Below are positions 40,001 through 55,000 of a stretch of DNA of 64,000 nt, one piece after another. This stretch comes from Schistosoma mansoni (taxonomy: Eukaryota > Platyhelminthes > Trematoda > Strigeidida > Schistosomatidae): assembly GCF_000237925.1 (NCBI RefSeq), contig NC_031502.1, forward strand, positions 9,435,035 through 9,499,034. The letters are read 5' to 3'. A program made the translations under genes and the position numbers. Numbering within the stretch: position 1 is the stretch's first letter; each line of letters opens with the position of its first letter. Below the pieces are notes generated by a model. The model saw nothing but the letters and a program-made list of their open reading frames with translations. It searched no databases and was not told where the DNA came from.

Positions 40001-43000
40001 GAGCCTATGAAAATTAGATCAATAATATTATTAGGAAACGTATTAACGTATGGTCATTTTTTCATTGTTTCTCTAGTAATTTTTCACATTATTCCCACCT
40101 TCTCTTTATAGACTGAAATGCTGAAGTACAAATTAAATTCGAACTCAAAATTAACAAATTTAATCATTGAAGGTTGGTATTTAACTTCATTACGTAATAT
40201 TTAATTTGAATTACCCGACCTAAGCATTCTATTCTGTGATAGTGTGAATGCAGACTATAACTACTGCACTGATTTAAATAAATTGGAATTTAGAAAATAT
40301 TTACCATATTCGCTAAATCTCTTCTATATTACTGAAGTATCGTTATGCGACTCTTATGAATTAATAAATAAAAAGGTTGAAAGCGTGAGTCAATTGAAGC
40401 TAGACNNNNNNNNNNNNNNNNNNNNNNNNNNNNNNNNNNNNNNNNNNNNNNNNNNNNNNNNNNNNNNNNNNNNNNNNNNNNNNNNNNNNNNNNNNNNNNN
40501 NNNNNNNNNNNNNNNNNNNNNNNNNNNNNNNNNNNNNNNNNNNNNNNNNNNNNNNNNNNNNNNNNNNNNNNNNNNNNNNNNNNNNNNNNNNNNNNNNNNN
40601 NNNNNTTGTGGGGCTCCTCAGCAGTGCGCACCCACGATCCCGCACTCGCGAGATTCGAACCCAGGACCTACCAGTCTTGAGCCATAGCCCTTAACCGAAA
40701 CGGCCGTCCAGTGCTTCCAGGTTTTCCATGGTGGTCTAGCTTCAATTGACTCACGCTTTCAACTATGAAAATACTAAAATTTTCACAAAACCCCTTCAAA
40801 TAAAAAGGTTCAGATTGAAGTAATTTGAATTATGATTTTCATAGTGATCCCAAATACGCACTATTTTGTAGTTATAGTTATTAGTGCTTACCAAAAAATG
40901 AATTTTAAATGTAAGGCAAACCGAAAATGTAGAAAATTAGGCCCATATTATAAACAGGGGTAGTTGGTCGCGAGCAGTGAAACCCAGAACGTGCACTTTG
41001 TATTTACGACCCATTAGCTAGATTTACCTACACCACAGAGTTAATGTTCACTCCAATGGTGTTTGAATCAAACGGTACTGGGTCTGAGTCCCTGAGTCAA
41101 TACCAACTATGGGATGCAGATACATTTACCTGACGAAATCTGAATAGGAAGAAACACTCGTCCTGGAGTACATTGTTAGTCACCAATCATTTCTGCTAAT
41201 AGTTTTTTGACTTAGTGATAATGTTGAGACAATCTGCACAAGATCCACGTATGTTAAAAAGAGATTGGCCAATCGCAGTCCAAAACATCAATGGGAAAAT
41301 TCAAAAAAACAAATATAAATGAATTAGATCCATATTCTTACCAAATAATATGCGATCCTTATGATGAAGTGTAACAGAATTCTTCACGGGAACACCATTT
41401 ACTTTCGTCATTCTAACAGCATTCGGCAAAGCACGTAATTCTACTTCCGCACCAGTTTTTCCATGTCTTATTAATAAAGCATGTTCATCAACCATACATA
41501 AACCTTTCATTTGAATCCAAAATACTTTAGATTTTTCATTAGATTGTGATTCACTTGGGGGTTCACGTCCGATTCCCGTCTAAAGTAATAAAATGTTAAC
41601 TAATTATAAGAATAATTTGTCCAAATAATGAATATTATACTCATCTAATTTTCCAAACTTTAAGACACTACATTTGTATAGCACAATTACAGAAATATTC
41701 TTAATATTATAGTATCAGATTATGAAAGATTTTTAGCGCAACATAAAGATTCAAGATCATCTGATTATTTCTAATTTTTGCTATTTGTTAATTTACATTT
41801 TGTTCATTAAAACTGAACTTCATGAGCATTAATTTTACAGAATATATAGTTAGCCAAACAGCGTCATGATACATCATAGATAGAATAACATGTGTGACAG
41901 GAAGAACACATGCATGTTAATTTTAATTAATGGAAGTAACAGTGTCAGTCAATGTAATATTCAGTCAATAAAATAACTTCTTTACAGCTAGATTGCAGGT
42001 AATCTGTTAATAATTAATTCACTGAAAATCTTCAACAGACATCAAGCAATGCTTTCCGTCACGTTCATCTTATAATTAGTTGACCATACAATCATTCTAC
42101 AATAATTTAACACTCAATGTAAATTTCGTTAGTACACACAAGAGTAGGAAACAATATTTACATGAAAATGTTAAGCTTTCACAGGATATCGACACAAAAT
42201 GATGGAACTAGGGTTTCTCAACCCACAATGCTACAAAAGATAAACACGTGAAGGAAGGCGAATCCGATTGTTCCACCTAAAATCTTCATCAATCATTCTG
42301 TTAACAAATGAATAACATACTTATGTAAAAGTTACTTAGAAAATGTAATTACATTAACATGCTTGGGATCATTAATCTGCAAAACATCGTTATTTTATGT
42401 GAAAAGAAGTCTTTTGCAGCTTATTAGTTTTTTAGACATCGCCTGTGCATTAGTAGTTACCAAAAATAGTTCAGATTTCATTTTAAAAAACTCTTAAAAT
42501 AAAAACATTGCGTTTTACACCTCATGTTACCTTTCCGTATCAACAATCAGTCAGTTACATGCAAAAAGCTTAACAAATAGAAGAAACTGTTCCTATTTCC
42601 TAACTTAGTTCATGTTGTTCTATTTATGCTTCAAAATGAATTCTGGAGTTTGAAACCTATATTTTATATTTCTATATTTTAATAAACCAATCCTAATATG
42701 ACGGGATAGTGGTAATTATATGTTCACAAATTCAAGCTAATCTTAACAAAACAAAACTACTGAACCCACCTTTATGAGTGCTAAAGAAATACTTTTGAAG
42801 CTACTGAATTATGTAACAATTAATTATTCTAAAAATACTATGGAAATAATCAAGTATTACTACTTACTTGCTTATGAGATAAAACGTGAATAATAATTCC
42901 AGACAGTTGTGGGTCCTCGTTCAAATTTGATAAGTATGGTTTTGATTTTGTCGAAATACGCGTGTCACCTGATTTCTTAGGAAGTTCAGCTGTTTGCTGA

Positions 43001-46000
43001 GTTATTTCTAATCGAGCTTGTCTCAACTAAATCAAAGGAAAAAGAGACCAATGAAACAAGTATTTTACATTTCCTGTAAAACAATTCATCTAATTACACA
43101 TTCAACACAGATGAAATTTTGTGTAGAATTCCCAAAATTTATTAAATAAATGTCGAGTATCACTTAATTATGTAAAGGAAAATATGGATCGCATTACATA
43201 CCTGAAACAATTTATGTCAAAAATTCACATTCTAGATGGATGATACGTACATCCTCTGTTAAGATAGTGCATCACAACGAAAGGTTCTTAGGCCAATTTA
43301 TGAAGTAAACCCAGTCATTAACTTTACATCTCACGAAGGGAGCGAAGGTAGAATAGTTTTTTTGGACGTTGTCCTAACCAAGAGAGCTGATGGATCAATA
43401 AGAAGGAATTTAAACAGAAAAAATACCTGGACAGGGTAGTATGCACATTTCCTTAGCTTTGTACCTTGACAATACGAAAGAAACCTGATCAAAACTCGTG
43501 GTTACCGACTACCCACCATATTTTCTACGGATATAGTTAAAGAAGAGCTAAACGCCTCGCGTGATACACTTAGGAAAACGCATACCCTGGAAAGTTTATA
43601 AACAAATATACGATCACGAAGGTTACAATAGGCGAAATACAAACGGTGGATAAGGAATCCCCGTTCATGCACCTGAAATTCGGAGGGGATGCTGCTAGCG
43701 AAATATTAATTCGGAGAATACGCAGAACAATCCGAAAATCATTCAACGCTGGGGAACTACAAATAATATTTTACACGCGCCCAATGGTGACACCGAGGCT
43801 AAAAGATGAACTAACCAGAATGACCACCTCATTTTGTATTTATCAGTTCGACTACTCTTGTACAGTAAGTTATATTGGTCAGAGTTCTAGGAATTTACAT
43901 TTTCATGCTCGCAAACAACTCCCAGAGTGGCTAAGCAAAGGCCTAATGAAGAAAATGAACAGTTCGATATTGGTCCATCTAATGCAAACTGATCATAGTG
44001 CCAGTATAAACCAATCCTTTACATTTACTTAACGGGTCAGAGCTGTATGTACGAAAGAAATATCTCTAACCGCTTATCCTCCCCTGGTCAACCTCAAGAC
44101 CAAATAATGAATGTGAACCTTAGCTGTCGAATGACCTAATTTGACTATTATACTTACAACCTTTCTTAGTCAAATATAATTGTCTCTATTATCTTTATTC
44201 ACATATCTTTGTATTACTATAATTATTGGTTTACCTCGCATTAATTCCACTTTATTGTCTTACCAACTTTTTACACATTATAGTCTTCCACTAAACATTT
44301 GATAGAATTTGTAATTGCACCATTATTTCTCTCACCCTATCTGACCCATATTTATTCGGATCACGAATCTTCAAATTTCACTTAACATATAAGCTGATTC
44401 AAGTTAACATCTATATGAGTTATATCAATATATTGTTTAACAATCCTAAATTCACATGCTACAACTTTAGACGATGCACTTTGCCCCAAACCTGAACACT
44501 TTTTGTATTATCAATTTGGATATCTAATTGTAGAACCTGAAGAGAATTTATCGAAAAGGATATTCTTCGTTCATATATTCTGTCATATTGTTTCACGAAA
44601 CGGACTTCTTTAATGTTTATTAACTACCACTTAAATTATTTAACGAAGACTACATTAGGTCTTTTGATTTAAACCACATTACAGTTTTTGAACTTTCAAA
44701 CAAGTTGTCACTCTCTAATGTGTCAATTAATAAGTAATTAATAAGTATTTTAATATTTCAAAATTAAATATACTTGTTAGCTTAAAAGTAATTAGAGGAA
44801 AAACTACAAAATATATATAATTCATCAAATTCGTCAGCCAGTGTAATTCCTTATTTCTCAATGTAATGATAACTAATCGTACGATATCAGTCTACATTTG
44901 GCAGTATGAAGATTCTAATAAAAATCATTGCTTAGGGTTTGAAGTTGATTCATAAGATCTATACAACATTGATTTAATTTCAGGGAAACTCCATTGAATA
45001 TCACACATTGATTAACTACGTGCCATGTGGGTTGATATTGATGTTGTATGGCAACTTAAGCCAATGTATATGCATACCAACTTTAGGTTAATCATGATTC
45101 ACTTAATGATAGATCATTTATTTTCAATGAGTATTGGATTACACAACCAAATCACACTCGATGGAGAAACTCTGGAAGAGGTGAAAAGTTTCACTTATCT
45201 GGATACCATCATTGATGAATGTGAAGGATCTGATGCAGACGTGAAGGCGAGAATCAGCAAAGCAAGAACAATATTCCTATTGTTGAAGAGCATATGGGAC
45301 TCAAAACAACTGTCAACTAATTTCAAAGTGAGAATGTTCAATACGAACGTCAACGTGGAGAAATACTACAACCATCGTCAAGAAGGTACAAATAGTTATA
45401 AATAGTTGTCTACGCAAAACACTCAACATTCACCGGCCGGATACCATCAGCAACAGCGTTATATGGGAGAGGACAAACCAGCTTCCAGATGAAGAGGAAA
45501 TTAAGAAGTGGATCGGATATGCGTTGGGGAAATCACCAAACTGCATCACGAAACAAGCCCTAGCTTGGAATCCTGAAGGGAAGAGGAAAAGAGGAAAGCC
45601 AAAGAACACACTGTACCGAGAGCTGGAAGTAGATATGAAGAGGATGAATATCAACTGGAAAGGATTGCCCAGGACAGAATTGGATGGAGAATGCTGGTGA
45701 GAGGGCTATGCTCCTCCATGAGGGGTAACAGGCATAAGTAAGTAAGTAATTGGATTAACATTATATGTTATCAAACATTCTGTTTGGAAGCAAAATAAGG
45801 AAAATACTGTTACCATAAATAACTTACTTTCTCATCAAATGCAGCTTGATTCTGGGCTTCGATTGTCGCCAGATTAATTTCCATCTGTTCCATCATTTCT
45901 TTCCTCATTTGGTTTTTAAGATCGTCTATTTCTATAAAAGAAAAATTATAGAATTATATACATAGTCACGGAGTAAAATAAATCTACCTTTTGGTGTAAG

Positions 46001-49000
46001 ACCTTTTACAACTACTGATGAAGGTAGTTCAGTAGAGTTTAAAGCTTTCTTTAGACGTTCATTTTCTGCCTGAAAATGAAAAACAAGAGTGTAGTGTATA
46101 AAAACCAAGGATTAATCATAGTGTTTTTTAATTATTTTTTATAGGCAGTATTATCAGATTATTAAATGTTTAAATATACATCCATTAGCTACGGTCCATC
46201 AGTAAAAAGAAAACTTAATGTAATTCTTGTATAGTCTTAAGTTTTTTCTTTTTCGTCCTAACGATAATTCACATTTCTGATTTAAAGATTTATAATTCTG
46301 ACAATCTGATTCCACTAAGCGGGTGCACTTTAACTGGAAGGATTAAACGCTGATCATATAATAACTGTATCACTTTGAATCATAATCCACCATCTCTATA
46401 AGGTATGACTAGTAAAATAACTTCATTTGCATGTCCTGGTTTTCTTATCTCAACATATTCGGTAGCGTTCGAAAATGACTTTCATAAAAAATCCATATTT
46501 ATGTGGATTATATTGAATAATCATGTAAGCTGGTTAATATTCAGGAGGATATTCGGATTTATGAATAAGAATGTTTAGATATTGTTGTATGAGTAGACTG
46601 CTAATAAAACGATAAACGCATTGATGCATTGTGGCCGGGTGATAACTTTTACGGGACTGGATTGTTGACTTGAACTGGAAATGAATCGATAACAAAAACA
46701 AGACGTGAGTCAAAAAAGTAATTTTTTCTTTCAATAAAACGGCACTCTTTTGTGCAATATATTGAACACAGAAATAAATATAATTTGAAGTCAGATGAAG
46801 AGTGAACTATTGGAATATATTTTTAATGTCACTTAAGTCCCAATGAAATTAATGTCTCACTATCAGTTTTCTTTCTTACCTAACGTATTATAACGTATTT
46901 ATCTATATTTAAAACCTATAGCTAGCATTATACATATTCTATATATTAGCTGGTTCTGAATGTCTAAAGAATTAGTATCGGAACCAAATTAAAATATTCA
47001 CTTAAACATTAGGCACTAAATACCGTAAAGTACGATATTGTGTGTTATGGCATCTTAGCATAAATGCAAACATTTTTTCCTCAAAGGTCAGTGGTCAATC
47101 AGATCATTGGACTGTTGGTTGTTTGATTTTGAATTCCTTCTGATGCTTTAATACTTGTATTAAAAATAACGTGTGTATTCTTCTACATTCAATGAAATAA
47201 GTATTAAGTTTAGAACGAACATAAAAACTATTATTATGAACCAATTCAATATACTTCGGCTTACTCGGAAATTATACCAGTCATTGTTCATTTTCCTCAT
47301 AATCATGCCAAACTTTTCAGCTGATAGTTCCAATACGTTATATAAGTGAAATCAGACAGACTTTGAACAATTAGTACATAGCATTTGACTTTGACGCTGA
47401 AGTTATCAATGTGTAAAATTTCCGAGCCTATTGTCAATACTTAATTATAAACTTTATCTTTAAGTCTAGAAGTAATACTTCGTATGCCCAATTCAATAAT
47501 ATCATATTGGGACATTTATGTAGCAGCTGTGAAAGTAAAATCCAGCTGACCATAAAATAATGAATGTCCCTCCCAGTAATCAAATTGATAAATTCCAAGC
47601 AAGAATAATCATACATTTAAGATTATAGCGCCTATCATATTACCAAAGTGTATTTTAGTGGACTTATCAGGTAGACAGTAGTCGCACAACATCATGTATT
47701 GGTTTAAGTTAGACAGCACTAAAAACTGACTCAATGGTATAGAGGTTAGGCGTTTGCGCGCGGACACAAAGATACTGAGCTTGATCATCTTTGATTGATT
47801 CTTGGCCGGACACTGTTAAAGAGTCCAGTACTAGGACAATACAGCTGTGCAAAGCTTACTAGTTCTAAGCGACACTATAGGTATGATCATTTCGTGACTT
47901 AAACTATGCAAATAAACGTTTACATTTGCTTACTTTTAATTCACGAATTAGTGATTCCATTGGATCTTCATTAATTACAACTGTATTTTTAATTTGTTTC
48001 GCTCGATCTGCATAACGTAATGTGGATAACGTTTCTTCGTAATTAATGTCTGCTGGTGATATTGCTGCAATCATAACGGTTTTACTAAATTGTTTTAAAA
48101 ATATGTTTACAAGCAAAATAAAATAATAAGATGCTATTTTTATATAACGAATGCATATATATGTAACACAGGTCAGTCAACAATTATATTTTTAATAGTC
48201 GAGATCACGAGTCAATTGAAGCTAGACCACCATGAAAAACCTGGAAGCACTGGACGGCCGTTTTGTCCAATTGCAGGACTTCTCAGCAGTGCACATCCAC
48301 GATCCCACCTCGCGAGATTCGAACCCAGGACCTATCGGTCTCATGCGCACCGGTGAGGAGTCCCACAATAGGACGAAACAGCCGTCCAGTGCCTCCAGGT
48401 TTTCCATGATGTTCTAGCTTCAATTATATGTTTGTTAGAATTTGATTAGTTGTTATGTGACATTTGACTAAATCATTTTAAATAAACAAATAATTATCGA
48501 AGAAGGAAAATTACGAAACACGAGAAATATATAATTATTAGGGTGACAAGTGCAACTGTGAGTATCTTTAATTTGAAATAAAGATGTGTGAATAGTGATA
48601 AGAATATCGGAATAGAAACAGATTCTGAAATAATAATAATAACAGTAAACAGAGTAAATTGGAATCACCTTAGAGAATGACGAAAGGCGAGGGACATAAT
48701 TAAGCAAATAAAACAAAACTACAAACTAACATCATAGTATAGAAAGAGATTTATCAAATCGTTTTTGTACGTACAACTCAGATTTTAAACTATGGAATGT
48801 AATGTAAAATAGGTCAATGTGTATATTTCTTTGCATCTTTAACTAGATTTTGTATATTATAACAAAAAGAATCAAAGTCTGAGTTTCATAAGTCTTCTAT
48901 GTGTCTCGAAATCGGTAAAGTAACTCACTTATCTATGCCTCTTCCAAGACATACTGGTAGATGATCCCGAATGCGACGAAAACGTTGTCTCGATGAACAG

Positions 49001-52000
49001 CCTACAAGCCTACCCCCACAAAAACAGGTGAACTGGTTGAACTGGTCAGTCCTGACATCTTATCTTTTACTTGAGAGTATATTAGAGGATAACTATATTA
49101 ATTTGCATAGTTAAGTGTTTTTCTAATAGATCTCTCCATATGTCATTTTAGTGTTTCACCAGCAATATCTCCATTAAACTTATGATTTATAAATAATGGC
49201 TATAACAGACTGAATACTCTGCGAATCCCTCTATAGTGTTTCGTTTGAAAGTATTGCTTTTTCTAAAACTTTTCTTCCCGTTTTGCACGTTGAATTTTAT
49301 CCAGGAATTGTGTAACTATATTTTAACATTTCTCAATCTGCCTTGAAAATAAATACACAGTTCAAGACTAAGAGGAGATGGTTGTCTGGTGTTTCTTGAT
49401 GGTCAACTAATCTCTAACTTTAAGGGTTAATTGTTTTTAACAAATGATACTGGTCGCAAAACTATTCATAAACTCCATGAAACCTTATTAATAGATTTAT
49501 CATAGATAATTAAACTTACCTATTCCCACCTAAAGCGTTTTGTAGAAGTTTAGTAAGTATTGAATCCCGATAAGGAATGACTTTTTTATTCTCCGCTAAT
49601 GCCTGCAGTAAAACAAAAAATGTACGTTAAACAAATATAGTTGAACCAAACAATCTTAAATTTATTATAAAGATTTATTCAAATGAGATTAACCCAATCT
49701 GCCAACAACTACTTACGGATATCACATTACCCAATGCTGATAATGATCGGTTGATTTTTGCACCTTCCTTTAAGCGGTCTCCAGTCGCTCCTGTGCTTTC
49801 GGCTCGTTCAGAACCTGGGGAAATAAACTAGTTTCTTTAATCTTACTTGATTACATTCATCATGCAAAAGTTATATTATGTAGACAATATTTTATATGGT
49901 TCTACTCAGATTATAAGGTTATTTACTATCAGAAAAAATCACTTGTATTAAAGAAATTATGATGTATACAGGTAAGTCAACTTATCAACAGATTACTAAA
50001 GAGTTTTCAATCTTCACAAATCGTGTTTTTCTTGAAAAAGATAAATAAGAAGTATCTATTAGGTTTTTAGGAGAATGAACAAAGCCTACAGGATTTTATA
50101 CTACAATTATTAAGTCCTATAAATCAAAGAACACTTATTTCATTCAAGTAAAATTCATTTCAAGAATCTAATAACGGCCGTACGTAAAATAAAATCAGTA
50201 AGTCTTCTTCATCAACAAAAAGGTTTATAAATTTGTAGTAATAGAACAGACAATATCAAAGCGATTTCGAGAGTTCCGATGAGAAACCGTATCCAATGGC
50301 CTTCAACTATCTCAGATATGAGACAGTTACCCATCAGTAGTGTCTTAAGCTGATTATCCAATACCATAAACTGACTAAAGCTACAAAGTAGACCACCGGT
50401 TGTGTACTAAATGGCAAAATGGCCAGGTGCTTGTCGTGAGACCAAAAGCCATGTGTTCAGTTTGCATCAAGGTTGTGGTTGTACACTGCTAAACAGCCTC
50501 ATTCTGAGACAAAATGGCTGCCCGGATTTTTTATTTAGAACAACACATGTAAGCGAACAACTGTTTTCAATTAGATCGTCATCAGGCCTAGTAGTACGTC
50601 GGATATAACTATCTCCACAGTTCGACAGTGTACATCCAATGGTTAGCTTCACTGGTGAAGGCGAGTGTGACGAGAAGCTGAATTCAGCTCACGTTTGACC
50701 TCGTATTTCCAATCTTTAACTGTTGATAAGACTTTTGTTATCGTAATTTAATATTCTTACTACTTACTATATATATATATATATCATGGAGATAGATTGA
50801 CGATTAATCAACAGTCGGTTGTTTGATTTGATAAAATCAAGTAATGACTAGAAGTTGAGTGCTAGATTACATTGAGTGGAAAACAAATAAGTAGCTGGAG
50901 AGTTTGTTGATTAAAATCATTCTTAAGGTTAGACTTCCCCTCAACTCCGCCTCCCACTCATGTGCAAGACTTAAAGGTGCCTCGTATTACATTTTACATG
51001 AAATTAAAGAGCATTGTGATTACTCGATCAGTGATTAATTTTTAAAAACAGCCTTCAGATGATCATAATAGTCGGAATTTGCTGAGCGCAGAAGAATGAA
51101 TGAAAAATTATATTTAATATCATCATAAAATTTATTTTGATAAACAAAACTTTCTTATTTTTATTCGAATATAGGGCAGAAACCTTCAACTACTAAATGA
51201 TAAGAAGATTTTTTGTCAATGTATGTTTATATCAGACTAAACTTTTTCAACTATATTGTTAAACATTTTAGATTTATTCTACTTTTTAAAATAAATATTC
51301 TAAAGTTTAACTACAATCTGTTAGATACACTAATTACATAAAAATATCTTAAACTTCCGTTCCCTATTATTTGATGATAGCTAAGTTAAGCTAACCTGCT
51401 AGATCAACCAAATTTATTACTGAACGCTTTCTTGATATTTTAGACTCTACAGAACCAATGAGTTGATCAAATGTTATTGTAATTATAGTATGAGCTCTGC
51501 TACTAGTTTCATTCATATTTGTTGCCGCTACAGTTCTACGTGCAGTGCCTATGAAAAGAAAAGGAGAATATACTTATAAAACAAAAAATCTTATAATACT
51601 AGACTACTGAAAACAATTAACGTAGTAATTGTAGTAATTGACATAAAACAACTTGTAACATTAGTGATTCCTGTAGAGAAATATGGTATATTTATGGAAA
51701 CTATATAAGGTGTGGTAACTGTTGACAAAATGAAGTTTTGAGTATCAATGCCTCAATTAAATTAGTAGTACTGTTACCACTTCCACTATTCTGGGAATTA
51801 ACCTGACAATTTCAGATCATTGTGTTAATACTATATGTCAACTTCAACCACTGTACAGATGTACCAGTTTCTATGTTGCACTTGACCAAATCACTGATTT
51901 GTTAAACTGTTAACGTATCTATCAACAAGCTCAGATAATGACTTGTTTCATAGACTATATTAAATACAATAAATTCAACCTGATATGCGTTTTAGTGTTG

Positions 52001-55000
52001 ATAGTTGAGCTCCACATGTGTTTATACCTTCGCTTTAAATTCCTAATCAGTATTATTTATGATGACAACAGAGAAGCTGACGGGAAATTTGGAAAAGCAA
52101 CACAATTGAAACACTGGCTCTCACTCTACCAGTGCAACGGGTTGGATTAGAGATGTTTCCACAGTCATTTAGAAAACGGGTGTGATCTTATGACTACCAG
52201 CTGGTAGCGATGCATTTGAGGGTTACTATGACTGTCAGTCAACAGTCTTTCGTCTGCATTTGACATTCGGCACCAAAGTGCACAGCATTCGCTAAACAAG
52301 TCATACAGTTTTCGGCGTCTTTGTTTGTATAACTTCAGACAACAGTCAGCTGTATAACTCGTGTGCTACAGTTAAACTACGTCATTTCATGACTTAAACA
52401 GATCACTGACTTGAATGAAACCTGCTGTTTCAAATCACAAACTGACTTTGGTTGGACAGTGTTTGCTATTCTGGAAGCATTAAACAAGTGTTTCGTTCTA
52501 TTATTGAACTGCTCAACTGTTTCCAACTATGACACCACCAGAGATCAATCCGAAAATTGTCAGGTCTCCAGCTCACAGCCTAACCTTCAGGCTATTGAGT
52601 TGAAATTCAGTGGTCTCAATTTCCATTTTCAGTTAGTTTGCTTTATCACGCGAACATTATCTGTTGCCATGAGGTTCCAAAAGAATGGCTTTTCGAAGTA
52701 CTTCACTTACGTTGTGGTCGGTTAGTTAGGATGATACACAGTGAATGAAAATTCCTATTTCTCGTCACCATTTAATGAGCAAATATTAAAAACAGCTTCA
52801 ATAAAACGATCCTCTTACATCTGTGAGTGAAGTAACTGTTACTTGTAAATATCACACACATAGGAGGAAAAGCTTTTAAACATTACCAATTTTCATTTCG
52901 GTTGAGGTGAATATTGAGATGTGAAATGTCCAAATATTGAACAGGTGAGTCCTCACATTTTATATTTCTCAGCTCGTGAACCCCATCTTTTTAACAAGAT
53001 TTTACTAACATCGCTTTCTTTCTACATCACTGTTATTTTTGCGAAAATATATAATACAAAATAAATTGCATTGTATACCTAATTAACTGGAACCAATAAA
53101 ACTTATATATATTGGCTTTTATTTAAATTATTCCCCCTTTATAACAATTTAGAAATAGCACTTGTTCTACTTAATATTATATAAGTAGTAAAGCACTATT
53201 GTCCTCTTGTAGATTACCTTGTAGGCATTTGGATCAACTGCATGCATGTTCCACTACCAACGTGTTCAATACCGTACCGTTCTTATTTCTTTCCACGACT
53301 GTGATATTTACATTTAGCTTTTAGTCAAAAAGACCATTACTTAAAATCTATTATCTCAGATATTACAAAACATATCAGATAATGAGATATGAGCCCAGAA
53401 ATAAACTTATAGGGATCTGTTGAGATCTGCTGTACGACGAAACCAAAACTTCAAATGAAAACTTTCCTAATTTTTACTGAAATGTACTGATCCATTTAGT
53501 TCGCTTTAAACTCAACGTTAGTTGTATTCAGCAATTAACTATTTGAAGATGATTTCCATTTATTCAGCTATCCATATGGCTGCTTATTTTTTCGTAATAT
53601 CATTTATTTCTATTTTCAAACAGGAGTAATTACATGGTGTACAAGAAAAGCAATCATGAGTACTTAACAAGATTCCCCAGTATCAACATCTTTTTGTGAC
53701 CATCTAGTATCAATGCCTCTCACTTAGATGACTGATTATTCTGTACTTATTTTCCAGATCTCAGTTTAAATAAAGGTGAGTTAAACCACTTCCAAAATAA
53801 CTACTTTTTTCTTTATCCTGAACAACGTTTGTCCTCCGTGAAGATGGTGAAGAAGCTAAAGTTTGTTTTAATACAGATGTGACCAGTTATAAATAAATGC
53901 TAAATAACAAAAACCTGCTCATATAGGCGTTTCATTGCTTTAATACCCTTAGTATTCATCATCTAATATATAGTATTCTTATCGCTGACGTCCCATGTCA
54001 GGTCTTTCCTCGGTACCTGATATTTAGTAACTTACCTTAGAAATGACCCGAGAAATTAATCGACTTTTCTTAAACCAAAGTTCACACATATTTCAATATG
54101 GCGCAGACATGTTAGGACTCAACCCAGCAAGTTGGCATCTATTCTTATGCTTCTATTGATGGTGTCGATCATAGCTGAGATCAGGATTTTCAAGTGAATC
54201 AAAATCATATACAAATTTTGAATAGTGGTTCCAGTGAAAAAAATGTGATCAGATATAAGAGGATGGACTTAAATTAGAATCAGTTTGATATCTATATATG
54301 TTAACATTTGATCAAAAATAACACCGTAGGCGAATCTCAAGTTAGTTTTCACTGATTGGGTCTTAGGTTTTAACATACTGGGGCGCATAGCAAGTTGGAT
54401 GCAGAACTAAGCTTGTTGAAAGTATTGATGCTGAGTATCGAAAAGTAAAAGCTTAAGAAAAAAGAGCAATTAAGAAAGAATCTTTCGTACAGCATCTATC
54501 AAGGACTCTGTAAGTACAAAGCTTAGATCACATTTTTGTTCATTATCTCATATTTAAAATCTATTGTAATTCTTATAAGTCCCCTCTAAATACTATATTC
54601 TGAATTAATATGAGAGAAACCAATTTAGATATTTTTATTATTGTTCCAACAAAATGCATGACAAAAAACAAATGCCATTTTGTTGAGACCTTCTCAATGA
54701 AAATGACAAATGTGAAGGTTCATAAAATTAGGTTGTCAGGGGATACAATTGTTTAATTTCTTGTTCCATACAAACTTTCAACTTTTATAACAATAGGAAG
54801 AAAATGAATTCATTTCTTCCATTTATTTTATCACTAATAATGAGACCAAGTTTTGTCAATTTTTCCCATACAGCATGAAAACACAGTTAACTAATAGTAT
54901 ATTTTAAAGTTTTACATCATAATTAACCTTAACTAAGCAAACATTGAAAACCGGGAAGACTTGGTGAGTTGTTTAGTCTTAAATATGGACCCCGTCATAG

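Noticed and set aside
40244-40687. 147-codon open frame
   Set aside because: Most of it is N, and the rest is SINE sequence.
50340-50540. Possible SINE relic with GTGAGACCAAAAGCC and a worn ribozyme area
   Set aside because: Similarity is suggestive but no box is intact. The open frames at 50411-50652 look random.
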